NCBI GenBank assembly: GCA_910579735.1
Contig: CAJTUZ010000018.1
Location: 13,820 to 77,819 of the forward strand
DNA: 64,000 nt
Source of the DNA: an uncultured Lachnospiraceae bacterium
Lineage (GTDB): Bacteria > Bacillota > Clostridia > Lachnospirales > Lachnospiraceae
Direction: 5' to 3'
Shown: positions 26,191-34,662 of the stretch, piece by piece
Position numbering within the stretch: the first letter of the stretch is position 1
How the letters are laid out: each line of letters begins with the position of its first letter
Made by a program: the position numbers and the translations under genes
Notes under the pieces: model-generated
Database searches by the model: none
Seen by the model: the letters and a program-made list of their open reading frames with translations, nothing else
Told to the model about the DNA's origin: nothing

Positions 26191-26467
26191 GATTTATACT
26201 ATATCTATACAAAATTTCTTGTGCGATGACTAAATATTCCATAGAATGCCAACATTGTTTATAATATTGATATCGTCACGATATTTCTACGCGGCGGGAA
26301 ACGTGTTTTGCTGGAAAAGTGTGTAAAATGGAGGACCAGTGTGTAAAATTCATTTTTCACAGACAAACTTGTTTGTTTTGCGAATAATGTGCCGACGCCG
26401 GCAGCGTTTTGCCAACAGCGTTCCGGCAGCAAATGGCGCAGGCTGAAAGAAAGGCATGGGGAATTTT
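26144..26467 (+). other. Intergenic region spoIVB to the spo0A-like gene
   Basis: This 324-bp stretch holds no supported gene; in particular no remnant of a receiver domain was found in any frame. It contains the tail of the 17-bp tandem repeat, a TATAAT at 26260 followed by a palindrome at 26270-26284, a doubled GTGTGTAAAAT motif (26319-26349), and copy A of the leader repeat that ends at the start codon. Confidence 0.7.
26270..26284 (+). promoter_or_regulatory. Perfect palindrome, candidate operator upstream of the spo0A-like gene
   Basis: ATATCGT C ACGATAT is a perfect 15-bp inverted repeat placed 5 bp downstream of a TATAAT hexamer at 26260-26265. No good -35 lies 17 bp upstream, which would suit an activated or alternative-sigma promoter. 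The binding protein is unknown. Confidence 0.4.
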
Positions 26468-26471
26468 ATGG
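26319..26471 (+). repeat. Start-context leader repeat, copy A (spo0A-like gene)
   Basis: Shares with the recA leader, in order: GTG-(A)AAA, AAAAT--ATTTTTC-CA, GTGCCGACGC-G-CAGCGTTTTG, GGCAGCAAAT--CGCAGGCTGA-AGAAAGG-ATGG and a final ATGG. GTGTAAAA can pair with TTTTTCAC, and TGCCG (26390 onward) with CGGCA before GCAAAT. The proposed start ATG (26468) is 13 nt after AAAGG; another ATG follows AAAGGC immediately. Confidence 0.65.
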
Positions 26472-26986
26472 AACAATTAAATTTAACCGTCACAAGAGAT
26501 AATGAGAAAGTATATCAGATTCTGAACAACCTGATGAGTGGAGATAAAGAGTTTCAGATCATGATCACCGTACCTTCCACAAGACAGGGAGAAACCCTGG
26601 AAGAAATTGCACATACTGCAGGAGAAACAGTCGTTCATGATCTGGAAAAAGATGTTACCAATATGATACATGAGATCGGTGTACCGGCACATATAAAAGG
26701 ATATCAATATCTGCGTGAAGCGATTATGATGTCCGTTGAAGACGTGGAAATGCTCGGCTCTATTACCAAAGTACTGTATCCGACAATCGCGGGCAAATAC
26801 CAGACCACGCCGAGCCGGGTAGAGCGTGCAATCAGACATGCGATCGAGGTGGCATGGTCGAGAGGAAGAATGGAAACATTGGACGCTCTGTTCGGCTATA
26901 CGATCAATACCGGGAAAGGGAAACCTACCAATTCGGAATTCATTGCCCTGATCGCAGATAAAATTCGTCTTCAGTACCGTAATTAA
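26468..26986 (+). CDS. Spo0A-like regulator with the receiver core deleted
   Basis: Carries the complete DNA-binding effector domain of Spo0A, master regulator of sporulation: DVTNMIHEIGVPAHIKGYQ, then KVLYPTIAGKY and the recognition-helix region TTPSRVERAIRHAIEVAWSRG, to FIALIADKIRLQYRN. The N-terminus (EQLNLTVTRDNEKVYQILNNLMSGDKEFQ) aligns with the first 30 or so residues of a Spo0A receiver. About 90 residues are then missing, including the phosphoacceptor Asp, and only about 60 residues precede the effector domain instead of about 150. It follows spoIVB, the normal spo0A position. One continuous frame, so not a simple frameshift. It may be constitutive, dominant-negative, or a paralogue of a full-length copy elsewhere. 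Confidence 0.88.
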   Translation: MEQLNLTVTRDNEKVYQILNNLMSGDKEFQIMITVPSTRQGETLEEIAHTAGETVVHDLEKDVTNMIHEIGVPAHIKGYQYLREAIMMSVEDVEMLGSITKVLYPTIAGKYQTTPSRVERAIRHAIEVAWSRGRMETLDALFGYTINTGKGKPTNSEFIALIADKIRLQYRN

Positions 26987-27032
26987 TATTAAGAAATAGA
27001 AATTATCCCTTTTATTACCAGTAGAAATGAGG

Positions 27033-27038
27033 TATAAT
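27033..27038 (+). promoter_or_regulatory. Candidate -10 of glgA
   Basis: TATAAT 36 bp before glgA, with T-rich sequence but no clear TTGACA-like -35 at 17 bp spacing. Confidence 0.35.
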
Positions 27039-27073
27039 AACAGAAATGAAAAAGTATGTTGGAGGGTTATTTC

Positions 27074-28519
27074 ATGAAGAAAATTTTATTTGTTGCGTCA
27101 GAGGGCGTACCGTTTATTAAGACGGGCGGATTGGCAGATGTTGTCGGATCGCTGCCGAAATGTATTGATAAGAAATATTTTGATGTGAGAGTAATTCTTC
27201 CCAAATATACCTGTATGTCGCAGAAGATGAAGGATCTGCTCCAATACAAGACTCATTTTTACATGGATTTTCATTGGAAAAACGAATATGTAGGTATTCT
27301 TGAGGCGGAAGTAGATGGCGTAAAGTATTATTTTATCGATAACGAATCTTTTTTCAACGGATTTAAACCATACAGTGACAACGCACTATTTGAGATTGAA
27401 AAATACGCGTATTTTTGTAAAGCGGCGCTTTCAATTCTGCCGGTTATTGATTTTCGGCCTGATCTGATCCATTGTCATGACTGGCAGACCGGTCTGATTC
27501 CGGTATATTTAAAAGAGAGATTCCAGGGCGGTGAGTTCTACCGCGGCATCAAGACTGCCATGACGATCCATAACCTGAAATTCCAGGGAAAATGGAGTGT
27601 AAAGGAAGTCAGGGAAATTACCGGTCTGCCGGAGTATTTCTTTACGGCGGATAAATTAGAGGCTTATAAAGACGCCAACCTGTTAAAGGGCGGCCTTGTT
27701 TATGCAGATGCGATCACGACAGTCAGCGATACATATGCAGAGGAGATCAAGACGGCGTTTTACGGAGAAGGATTAAACGGACTTCTCTGCGCGAGAGCCA
27801 ACGATCTGCGCGGTATCGTAAACGGTATCGACTATGATGATTTCAATCCCGAGACGGACCAAAATATAGCATTTCCATATAATGCGGTGAATTTCCGTAA
27901 GGAAAAGGTAAAAAACAAACATGCGCTTCAGGCCGAGCTCGGACTGAACCAGGACGACAAGGCCATGATGATTGGTATTGTATCCAGACTGACCGGGCAG
28001 AAAGGCTTTGATCTGATCGCTTATGTGATGGATGAGTTGTGTCAGGACAACGTGCAGATTGTCGTACTCGGAACGGGAGAAGAACAGTACGAAAACATGT
28101 TCAGACATTTTGACTGGAAATATCATGGAAAGGTTTCGGCGAATATTTATTATTCCGATGCCTTATCCCATAAGATCTATGCGGCGAGCGACGCCTTTTT
28201 AATGCCGTCATTGTTTGAGCCGTGCGGACTCAGCCAGTTGATGTCCCTGCGTTACGGTACGGTTCCGATCGTTCGTGAGACGGGCGGACTGAAAGATACC
28301 GTAGAACCATATAACGAATATGAAAGCACGGGAACGGGATTCAGCTTTGTGAACTATAATGCACATGAAATGTTGACGACGATCCGCTATGCGGAACATA
28401 TTTATTACGATAAGAAAAGAGAATGGAATAAGATTGTGGATCGTGCTATGGCGACAGACTTCTCATGGCATGTGTCCGCGAAAAAATACCAGGAAATGTA
28501 TGACTGGCTGATTGGTTAA
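27074..28519 (+). CDS. glgA: Glycogen synthase (ADP-glucose)
   Basis: GT5 glycosyltransferase extending alpha-1,4-glucan from ADP-glucose. N-terminal KTGGLADVVGSLPK is the nucleotide-sugar binding motif; HCHDWQTGLIPVYL and the C-terminal GT-B half with GIVSRLTGQKGFDL and PSLFEPCGLSQLMSLRYGTVPIVR follow. ATG at 27074 has GGAGGG 8 bp upstream; the ATG at 27056 precedes the ribosome site and is rejected. Length 481 is normal. Other glg genes are not in the window, but glycogen-like storage before sporulation is known in Clostridia. Confidence 0.95.
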   Translation: MKKILFVASEGVPFIKTGGLADVVGSLPKCIDKKYFDVRVILPKYTCMSQKMKDLLQYKTHFYMDFHWKNEYVGILEAEVDGVKYYFIDNESFFNGFKPYSDNALFEIEKYAYFCKAALSILPVIDFRPDLIHCHDWQTGLIPVYLKERFQGGEFYRGIKTAMTIHNLKFQGKWSVKEVREITGLPEYFFTADKLEAYKDANLLKGGLVYADAITTVSDTYAEEIKTAFYGEGLNGLLCARANDLRGIVNGIDYDDFNPETDQNIAFPYNAVNFRKEKVKNKHALQAELGLNQDDKAMMIGIVSRLTGQKGFDLIAYVMDELCQDNVQIVVLGTGEEQYENMFRHFDWKYHGKVSANIYYSDALSHKIYAASDAFLMPSLFEPCGLSQLMSLRYGTVPIVRETGGLKDTVEPYNEYESTGTGFSFVNYNAHEMLTTIRYAEHIYYDKKREWNKIVDRAMATDFSWHVSAKKYQEMYDWLIG

Positions 28520-28545
28520 CGGCATTAAAGGATGGAAGGAAACGA

Positions 28546-30177
28546 ATGGCACAACAAAAGAAAAAGGATAGTTTTGTGCTTCAGGCCGGTATTCTTGCAG
28601 CAGCCGGCATCATTGTCAGAATCATTGGCCTGCTATATAGAAGTCCTTTAACCAGCATTATCGGTCTGGAAGGAAACGGATATTATAGCAGCGCCATCAA
28701 TATGTATACCATCATTTTATTGGTTTCTTCGTATAGTATACCCTCTGCCATTTCAAAAGTCATTGCGCAGCGATTGGCTTATAAGGAATATCGAAATGCT
28801 CAGAGGGTATTTCAGTGCGCTCTGATTTATGTCGTCATAGTAGGAGCGGCGGCTTCTCTGTTTGCATTTTTCGGTGCGTCATTTCTGGTGGATGTGGAAA
28901 ATGCCATTCCGGTACTGCGCGTTTTCGCACCGACGATTTTTTTCTCCGGTCTGCTTGGCGTACTGCGGGGATATTTTCAGGCGCATGGCTCGATGATGCA
29001 TACATCGATCTCACAGATCCTTGAGCAGATCTTAAATGCGGGTGTCAGCATGCTTGCGGCCTATCTGCTGATCGGGGTCGTGGCCGATGAGGGAGAGACG
29101 AAAAGGGCCATTTACGGTGCATCCGGCAGTGCGGTCGGTACGGGCGCCGGCGTTTTGATTGCGCTTTTGTTTATGTTTGGCATGTACCGTCTGAATAAAG
29201 ATGTGATAGCGAAGCGTATTAAAAGGGACAGAAATTCATACCAGGAGAGCTACGGCGAGATTTTCAGGGTCATCATAACAACTGTTACCCCATTTATTCT
29301 GAGTACTTTTATCTATAATTGTTCTACAGTCGTTAATATGAAGATCTATCAGAATATTATGAAAGAGATAGGCGGACTGGAAGAATCTTTAATTGCTATC
29401 CGGTACGGCATTTTTGCCACACAGGCGATCACGATCGTCAATATTCCCATTGCAATATCTTCCGCGATGTCTTCCGCATCCATACCCGGGATATCCGGGA
29501 CTTTTGCCACGCATAAAGTGAAACAGACAAGACATAAAGTGGGGCAGGCGACGCGGATGACCATGCTGATCGCAATTCCTTCCGCTGTCGGACTTTTCGT
29601 ACTGTCCAGGCCGGTCGTACAGTTCATCTATCCGCAGAAAGAGGCGCTTGATACTGCGTCAGATCTGCTGCGCGTACTGGCGTTTACCGTTATCCTGTAC
29701 AGTCTTTCCACGCTGACGAATGCGGTACTGCAGGGAATCGGCAAAGTCAATATTCCGGTTGTCAATGCCAGTATTTCCCTGGTCGTGCAGGTTGTTTTGC
29801 TGATCGTTTTGCTGCTTTATACCAAACTCGACCTTTATGCGCTTGCAGGAGCCAATATCGCTTATTCGTTTATGATGTGCATATTAAATCATGCTGCGGT
29901 CAAAAGATATCTGAAATATCGGGAAGATGTCGTAAAGACCTATCTGAAACCGGGACTCGCCGCTTTATGTATGGGCGCGGTGGCTTTCGGCGTTTATCAG
30001 GGGATCTTTTATCTGATCAAACTTAACAGGATTTCGCTGATCATAGCAATGGGGGCTGCAATGATCGTTTATTTCGTGCTGATCATGAAGCTCGGCGTCG
30101 TGAATGAAGCGGAACTGAAGTCATTTCCAAAGGGGGCGATGCTTGTTCATATCGCCAAAAAAATGCATTTGTTTTGA
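28546..30177 (+). CDS. Polysaccharide/lipid II flippase of the SpoVB-YtgP family
   Basis: Polytopic membrane protein of the MOP exporter superfamily (543 residues, about 14 hydrophobic helices). It begins with a charged tail (AQQKKKDSF), then GILAAAGIIVRIIGLLYRSPLTSIIG, typical of the YtgP/MurJ-type branch thought to flip lipid-linked cell-wall precursors. PST motifs include GLLGVLRGYFQAHGSM and QGIGKVNIPVVNASISLV. It follows glgA by 26 bp. A second family member occurs at 48.8-50.2 kb; this one is the better candidate for vegetative peptidoglycan synthesis, though substrate is inferred only. Confidence 0.85.
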   Translation: MAQQKKKDSFVLQAGILAAAGIIVRIIGLLYRSPLTSIIGLEGNGYYSSAINMYTIILLVSSYSIPSAISKVIAQRLAYKEYRNAQRVFQCALIYVVIVGAAASLFAFFGASFLVDVENAIPVLRVFAPTIFFSGLLGVLRGYFQAHGSMMHTSISQILEQILNAGVSMLAAYLLIGVVADEGETKRAIYGASGSAVGTGAGVLIALLFMFGMYRLNKDVIAKRIKRDRNSYQESYGEIFRVIITTVTPFILSTFIYNCSTVVNMKIYQNIMKEIGGLEESLIAIRYGIFATQAITIVNIPIAISSAMSSASIPGISGTFATHKVKQTRHKVGQATRMTMLIAIPSAVGLFVLSRPVVQFIYPQKEALDTASDLLRVLAFTVILYSLSTLTNAVLQGIGKVNIPVVNASISLVVQVVLLIVLLLYTKLDLYALAGANIAYSFMMCILNHAAVKRYLKYREDVVKTYLKPGLAALCMGAVAFGVYQGIFYLIKLNRISLIIAMGAAMIVYFVLIMKLGVVNEAELKSFPKGAMLVHIAKKMHLF

Positions 30178-30289
30178 TTGTATAATAAAATAACACATGT
30201 CTCATAAAACTTCCATATAAGGATGCATAAAGCGCGGCCGCTTAGAGATACTAAGAATGATAGTAAATAAATTCAGGAGGTATTCTAAA

Positions 30290-30475
30290 GTGGCAAATTT
30301 ATCAGAACTTGAATTACAGAATCTTCGTCACCTTATGGGCGGCTATGATGTAACACACTGCAAAATGAAAGAGTATGCGGAATGTGCGACCGACAGCGAG
30401 GTAAAGCAGTTCTTTGAAAAAGGTGCAAAATCCGCGATGCAGAACAAACAGCAGTTAATGGAATTCTTGCGCTAA
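30290..30475 (+). CDS. Small CotF-like coat protein
   Basis: A 61-residue protein, ANLSELELQNLRHLMGGYD..., ending in FFEKGAKSAMQNKQQLMEFL, helical and resembling half of a ferritin-like CotF-family spore coat protein. GTG at 30290 is chosen because AGGAGG lies 9 bp upstream; the in-frame ATG at 30257 precedes that site. It is followed 31 bp later by a second small helical protein of the same general type, so the two probably form one unit. Precise role is unknown; coat assignment is by similarity of pattern. Confidence 0.7.
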   Translation: MANLSELELQNLRHLMGGYDVTHCKMKEYAECATDSEVKQFFEKGAKSAMQNKQQLMEFLR

Positions 30476-30506
30476 GAACAAATACGAAAATGGAGGTCGA
30501 GTGATT

Positions 30507-30767
30507 ATGCAGATGCAGGAAAAAACAATGGTAGCGGATACGCTGACAGGAATTAACGGAGAATTGGTCCGCTTCGGGGAAATGATCCCTCAGACGGAAA
30601 ACAAAGAGCTGAAACAGACTTTAAAACAATTCAGAAATGCCTGTGAACAGTCACAGGAAGAGCTGTATCAGATCGCAAGAGAGAAATCTTATTATGTTCC
30701 GGCAGCCAAAGCAACACAGGCAGAGATCGATCATGTAAAATCTCTGTTCACGGAAAAGACCATTTAA
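30507..30767 (+). CDS. CotF-family spore coat-like protein
   Basis: An 86-residue helical protein with VADTLTGINGELVRFGEMIPQTENKELKQTLKQFRNACEQSQEELYQIAREKSYYVPAAKA; the ending YYVPA and the paired helices resemble CotF-type coat proteins. ATG at 30507 lies 10 bp after GGAGG; GTG at 30501 is possible. With the preceding 61-residue protein it looks like a split or duplicated two-helix module. A hairpin terminator follows. Confidence 0.75.
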   Translation: MQMQEKTMVADTLTGINGELVRFGEMIPQTENKELKQTLKQFRNACEQSQEELYQIAREKSYYVPAAKATQAEIDHVKSLFTEKTI

Positions 30768-30777
30768 CAGTTATATA

Positions 30778-30804
30778 AAGGGAGTCCGCGGCGCGGGCTC
30801 CCTT
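30778..30804. terminator. Terminator between coat-like genes and rqcH (convergent)
   Basis: AAGGGAGTCCG and CGGGCTCCCTT pair over 11 bp (one G-T) with a 5-nt loop. The T-tract (TTGTTGTT) is weak in the plus direction. It lies between convergent genes and may act for both. Confidence 0.7.
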
Positions 30805-30846
30805 GTTGTTAACATCAAAATGCTTATAAAGTGCAGCGTCCGCTTT

Positions 30847-32664
30847 TTATGATAATTGTTCTAGGCCCGAGATGTCGGAATCAATAGCCATGGAATAATT
30901 CGTATAGTAGACGACAAAACCCGGTTTGGAACCGTTTGGCTTTTTGACATTTTTCCTCTGGAGATAGTCGATCTCCACTTTCTCCTGTGCCCTTGCCTTG
31001 GAATAATAGGCCGCGAGCCTGGCGGCTTCTTCAAAAGTGCGGTCGGGAAGTTCTCTTCCTTCTGTCTTGACAATAACATGGGAACCGGGAGCCTTTTTGG
31101 CGTGAAACCACCAGTCGTTGCCGGAAGCCAGTTTAAATGTCAGCTCGTCGTTCTGGAAATTGTTTTTGCCTACATAGATGTGGAAACCGTCGGAGCTGAT
31201 ATAGTGGAAGGGACGGCTCGTGATCTTTGCCTTTTTCGTTCCGCCCTTTCTGCGGATATAGCCGCTTTCGATCAGTTCTTCCTTGATCTCGACAAGGTCT
31301 TCTTCCTGCATGGCGATGTCCAGGGCGGCGGCAATGGATTCCAGATGTTCGATCTCTTGTTTGACTTCTATGGTCAATTTGGAAAGCGCTTCAAATGTCC
31401 GCTTTAATTTGCCGTATTTATCAAAATATTTCTTGGCATTTTCCGCAGGTGTCAATGTATCGTCCAAAGGAATCGTTATCATTTCGTCCGTATAATAATT
31501 CAGCGCCTCCATGGACTTGGCCCCGGGTTCTACGCCGTAGCCGTAGGTGTTGAGCAGTTCGCCGTATATGCGGTATTTTTCCCGTTTTTCAGTATCCTGC
31601 ATCTGTTTTAGCTGCAGATCGTATTTTTTGATATTTCGTTCCAGAGCCGTCTGAACAATTTTTCGTATGTCTGCGGACTTCTGGCGGATCCTCGTGAAGG
31701 TATTTTTTTCCTCATAGTAACGTTCCAATACTTCGCTGATGGAAGCAAACGGCACGGCTTCTTTATCCGCATAAAGCGTCAGGGGAACGGCAGCGTATTC
31801 GATCGGCGTTTTACCCTGCAGGGAAGTCCGCTGCAGGGCGGATGCAGGATCGGAAGCCGTTTTGGACGATCGCTCGTATAGGATATTCGGAGCGAAGCTG
31901 CCGGCCCTGATCTGTTTTAATAAGCACAGAAAATGTTCATAAAGCCGCCGGATTTCATCCTGATCCAGTACATTGGCCGGTCTGTCGCCATCGAGTCCGG
32001 CGCGGAAGCAGATCTCCTGCGCAATGACCGGGGAAAGTCCGGTATACATACTGTACAGAGCCTTATACAAAGGCATGGGTGCGGAAGAGATTTTTTCCTG
32101 GAATACAGCAATATAATCTTCATTTAACTTTTCGGAGACAAGTGTCATAGGGTCGGTCTTGTCCTGGGTCTGCGGAATAAAATATTCCCGGCCCGGCAGG
32201 ACTTCCCGGACTGAACTGACGATGCCGGAGATATGCTTGATGCTGTCAATGATCATATTATTCTCATTGCAGAAGATGATATTGCTATGCTTTCCCATAA
32301 TTTCAATAACCAGCGTTTTTTCACATAGATCCCCCATTTCGTTCAGGTGCTCCATGCGGATGCGGATGATGCGCTCCAAGCCGGGCTGTGTGATATCCAG
32401 GATCCTTGCATTCTGTAAATGCTTCCTGAGCAGCATACAGAAACCCGGAGCCGTCATCGGACTTGGTTTGTTCTTATCTGTTAAATATATGAGCGGCAGC
32501 GAGGCGTCTGCAGATAATAACAGCCGATATTGGGTGCCGTTGTTTTTGATCGTTAACAGCAGTTCATCCGATTCCGGCTGTGCAATTTTATAAATGCGGC
32601 CTCCTGTTAAATATTGATTTAATTCTTTTGCGATACCCGCAATGGTAATGCCATCGAAAGCCAT
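30847..32664 (-). CDS. rqcH: NFACT protein RqcH
   Basis: Ribosome quality-control factor that binds stalled 50S-peptidyl-tRNA complexes and adds alanine tails; earlier annotated as a fibronectin-binding protein (FbpA). NFACT-N domain begins AFDGITIAGIAKELNQYL; a coiled-coil middle (about residues 290-440) follows; the NFACT-R domain has SSDGFHIYVGKNNFQNDELTFKLA and DWWFHAKKAPGSHVIVK, then YYSKARAQEKVEIDYLQRKNVKKP. The 605-residue length is normal. The ribosome site AGAAAGGA lies upstream of the ATG. It is transcribed divergently from yicC. Confidence 0.94.
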   Translation of the reverse strand: MAFDGITIAGIAKELNQYLTGGRIYKIAQPESDELLLTIKNNGTQYRLLLSADASLPLIYLTDKNKPSPMTAPGFCMLLRKHLQNARILDITQPGLERIIRIRMEHLNEMGDLCEKTLVIEIMGKHSNIIFCNENNMIIDSIKHISGIVSSVREVLPGREYFIPQTQDKTDPMTLVSEKLNEDYIAVFQEKISSAPMPLYKALYSMYTGLSPVIAQEICFRAGLDGDRPANVLDQDEIRRLYEHFLCLLKQIRAGSFAPNILYERSSKTASDPASALQRTSLQGKTPIEYAAVPLTLYADKEAVPFASISEVLERYYEEKNTFTRIRQKSADIRKIVQTALERNIKKYDLQLKQMQDTEKREKYRIYGELLNTYGYGVEPGAKSMEALNYYTDEMITIPLDDTLTPAENAKKYFDKYGKLKRTFEALSKLTIEVKQEIEHLESIAAALDIAMQEEDLVEIKEELIESGYIRRKGGTKKAKITSRPFHYISSDGFHIYVGKNNFQNDELTFKLASGNDWWFHAKKAPGSHVIVKTEGRELPDRTFEEAARLAAYYSKARAQEKVEIDYLQRKNVKKPNGSKPGFVVYYTNYSMAIDSDISGLEQLS

Positions 32665-32742
32665 GGTAGTTTAACGTCCTTTCTGCATGTGATTATGCCA
32701 TATAATGCGTTATGTAATGATTGTACAACACATCTTGCCTAC

Positions 32743-32771
32743 TTGACTAGTGTTTGTGATTATTTTATAAT
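32743..32771 (+). promoter_or_regulatory. Promoter of the yicC-remA-gmk-rpoZ unit
   Basis: TTGACT (32743-32748), 17-bp spacer, TATAAT (32766-32771): a near-consensus SigA promoter 83 bp before yicC. On the opposite strand TTGTAC with 17 bp to TTATAT upstream of rqcH is a weaker divergent candidate. Confidence 0.8.
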
Positions 32772-32854
32772 ATTATAAGTTGTTTTGGAAATTATTTTTG
32801 TTTTATTAAAATAGTTTTATACGGGAAGAAAAATGGCAGGAGCGAGGGAGCAAG

Positions 32855-33733
32855 ATGATAAAGAGCATGACTGGCTTTGGCAGGAGCGAGATCGTTGAAG
32901 GAGACCGCAGGATCACGGTAGAGATGAAATCTGTTAATCACAGATATCTGGATGTTACGATCAAAATGCCGAAGAAATTAAACTTCTTTGAAGCGGCGAT
33001 CAGAAGCGAATTAAAGAATTATATCCAAAGAGGAAAAGTCGATATTTTTATTTCGTATGAAGATTATACGGAGTCCAATATCTGTGTAAAATATAATAAA
33101 GAACTGGCTGCCGAATATGTGAAATATCTGGAGCAGATGGCGAAGGATTTTTCTCTGGATAATGATGTCAGAGTCTCAGCATTGTCCAGGTATCCGGAAG
33201 TTCTCAGTATGGAGGAGCAGACGGTCGATGAAGAGGAACTCTGGCAGATCCTCTGCAGGACGATCGAGCAGGCCTCCGGGAGTTTCGTGGAAACGAGGAT
33301 CAAAGAAGGCGAGAACCTGAAAAACGATCTGATCGCCAAGCTGGACGGCATGCTTGCCCATGTGGATTTCATTACGGCGCGTTCGCCCCAGATTGTCGAG
33401 CAGTACAGAAAGAAACTGGAAGAGAAAGTCAAAGCGCTGCTTGAGGATGCACAGATTGACGAAAGCCGGCTTTTGATGGAAGTGACCATATTTGCCGACA
33501 AGGTATGCGTGGATGAGGAACTGGTCAGACTGCGGAGCCATATTGAGACGATGAAGGAGAATCTGGTGCAGGGCGGCAGCATCGGCCGGAAACTGGACTT
33601 TATCGCCCAGGAGATGAACAGAGAGGCCAATACGATTCTTTCTAAGGCAAACGATCTGGAGATCTCCAATCGTGCGATCGAGCTGAAAACGGAAATTGAA
33701 AAAGTCAGAGAACAGATTCAGAATATTGAATAA
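32855..33733 (+). CDS. yicC: YicC/YloC family endoribonuclease
   Basis: YicC-family protein; characterised members are endoribonucleases that act on structured RNA. Start IKSMTGFGRSE is the family hallmark. The middle holds EMKSVNHRYLDV, and the C-terminal DUF1732-type region has GRKLDFIAQEMNREANTILSKAND with the conserved Glu-Asn/Arg cluster. Length 292 is normal. First gene of the yicC-remA-gmk-rpoZ unit found across Clostridia. Confidence 0.93.
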   Translation: MIKSMTGFGRSEIVEGDRRITVEMKSVNHRYLDVTIKMPKKLNFFEAAIRSELKNYIQRGKVDIFISYEDYTESNICVKYNKELAAEYVKYLEQMAKDFSLDNDVRVSALSRYPEVLSMEEQTVDEEELWQILCRTIEQASGSFVETRIKEGENLKNDLIAKLDGMLAHVDFITARSPQIVEQYRKKLEEKVKALLEDAQIDESRLLMEVTIFADKVCVDEELVRLRSHIETMKENLVQGGSIGRKLDFIAQEMNREANTILSKANDLEISNRAIELKTEIEKVREQIQNIE

Positions 33734-33770
33734 CACGTGATATAGGACAAGACGTTTTAAAAGGCAGGGA

Positions 33771-34037
33771 ATGCGGTTGGCAAGATTGATTCATATAGGT
33801 TTTGGAAATGTAGTAAATACAGGTAAGATCATAGCAATCGTCAGTCCCGATTCTGCGCCGGTCAAACGTCTGGTACAGAAAGCCAAAGAAGAGGGAATGG
33901 CAATTGACGCGACGCAGGGACGCAAGACCAAGGCAGTGCTCATAATGGAGAACAGCCAGATCGTACTGTCCGCACTGCTTCCGGAAACCATTTCCGGCAG
34001 AGCACAGGCAGAAGGTGGAGATACAGATGAAGCATAG
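33771..34037 (+). CDS. remA: RemA family regulator (DUF370)
   Basis: Small DNA-binding protein; in Bacillus RemA activates matrix and osmoprotectant genes. Core sequence IHIGFGNVVNTGKIIAIVSPDSAPVKRLVQKAKEEG, then RKTKAVLIMENSQIVLSALLPETI, is diagnostic. 88 residues. It overlaps gmk by 11 bp. The gene order yicC-remA-gmk-rpoZ is conserved in Firmicutes, which supports the call more than a role in biofilm here. Confidence 0.92.
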   Translation: MRLARLIHIGFGNVVNTGKIIAIVSPDSAPVKRLVQKAKEEGMAIDATQGRKTKAVLIMENSQIVLSALLPETISGRAQAEGGDTDEA

Positions 34038-34662
34038 AGGCATTTTAATTGTAGTATCCGGCTTTTCGGGAGCCGGTAAAGGGACTTTGATGAAGAAACT
34101 CGTGCAGCAATATGATGATTATGCACTTTCCATATCCGCAACGACGAGAAGTCCCAGGCCGGACGAACAGGATGGACGGGAATACTTTTTTATGGATAAA
34201 CAGGCTTTTGAAGAGAAGATTGCAAACGGCGGACTGGTGGAATATGCCTGTTACTGCGATCATTATTACGGTACGCCGAGAGATTATGTGGAGAGCCAGC
34301 TTACGGCAGGAAAGGATGTCATTCTGGAGATTGAGATCCAGGGCGCTCTGCAGATCAGAAAGGACTATCCTACGGCGCTGCTTCTGTTTGTCGTACCGCC
34401 TGATGCGCAGGAGCTGAAGCGCCGGCTGACCGGACGGGGAACCGAGACGGACGCCGTGATCCGCCAAAGGCTCAAACGTGCCGTCGAAGAAGCAAAAGGC
34501 ATAGAGGAATATGATTATATCGTGGTCAATGATGATCTGGATACCTGTGTGGAAGAACTGCATGAGATCATCACGGCTGCGCATAATACCCCCTTCAGAA
34601 ATGAGGAGTTTATAGAAAATATCAAAGCGGAACTGGAAGTTCTTGCGAAAGGAGAAAATTAA
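34027..34662 (+). CDS. gmk: Guanylate kinase
   Basis: Converts GMP to GDP with ATP. P-loop GFSGAGKGTL, then SATTRSPRPDEQDGREYFF (GMP-binding) and GNG-like region NGGLVEYACYCDHYYGTPRDYV; lid region GRGTETDAVIRQRLKRA. ATG at 34027 has AGGTGGAG about 6 bp upstream; the GTG at 34015 coincides with that site and is rejected. Its stop overlaps the rpoZ ATG by one base. Confidence 0.95.
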   Translation: MKHRGILIVVSGFSGAGKGTLMKKLVQQYDDYALSISATTRSPRPDEQDGREYFFMDKQAFEEKIANGGLVEYACYCDHYYGTPRDYVESQLTAGKDVILEIEIQGALQIRKDYPTALLLFVVPPDAQELKRRLTGRGTETDAVIRQRLKRAVEEAKGIEEYDYIVVNDDLDTCVEELHEIITAAHNTPFRNEEFIENIKAELEVLAKGEN

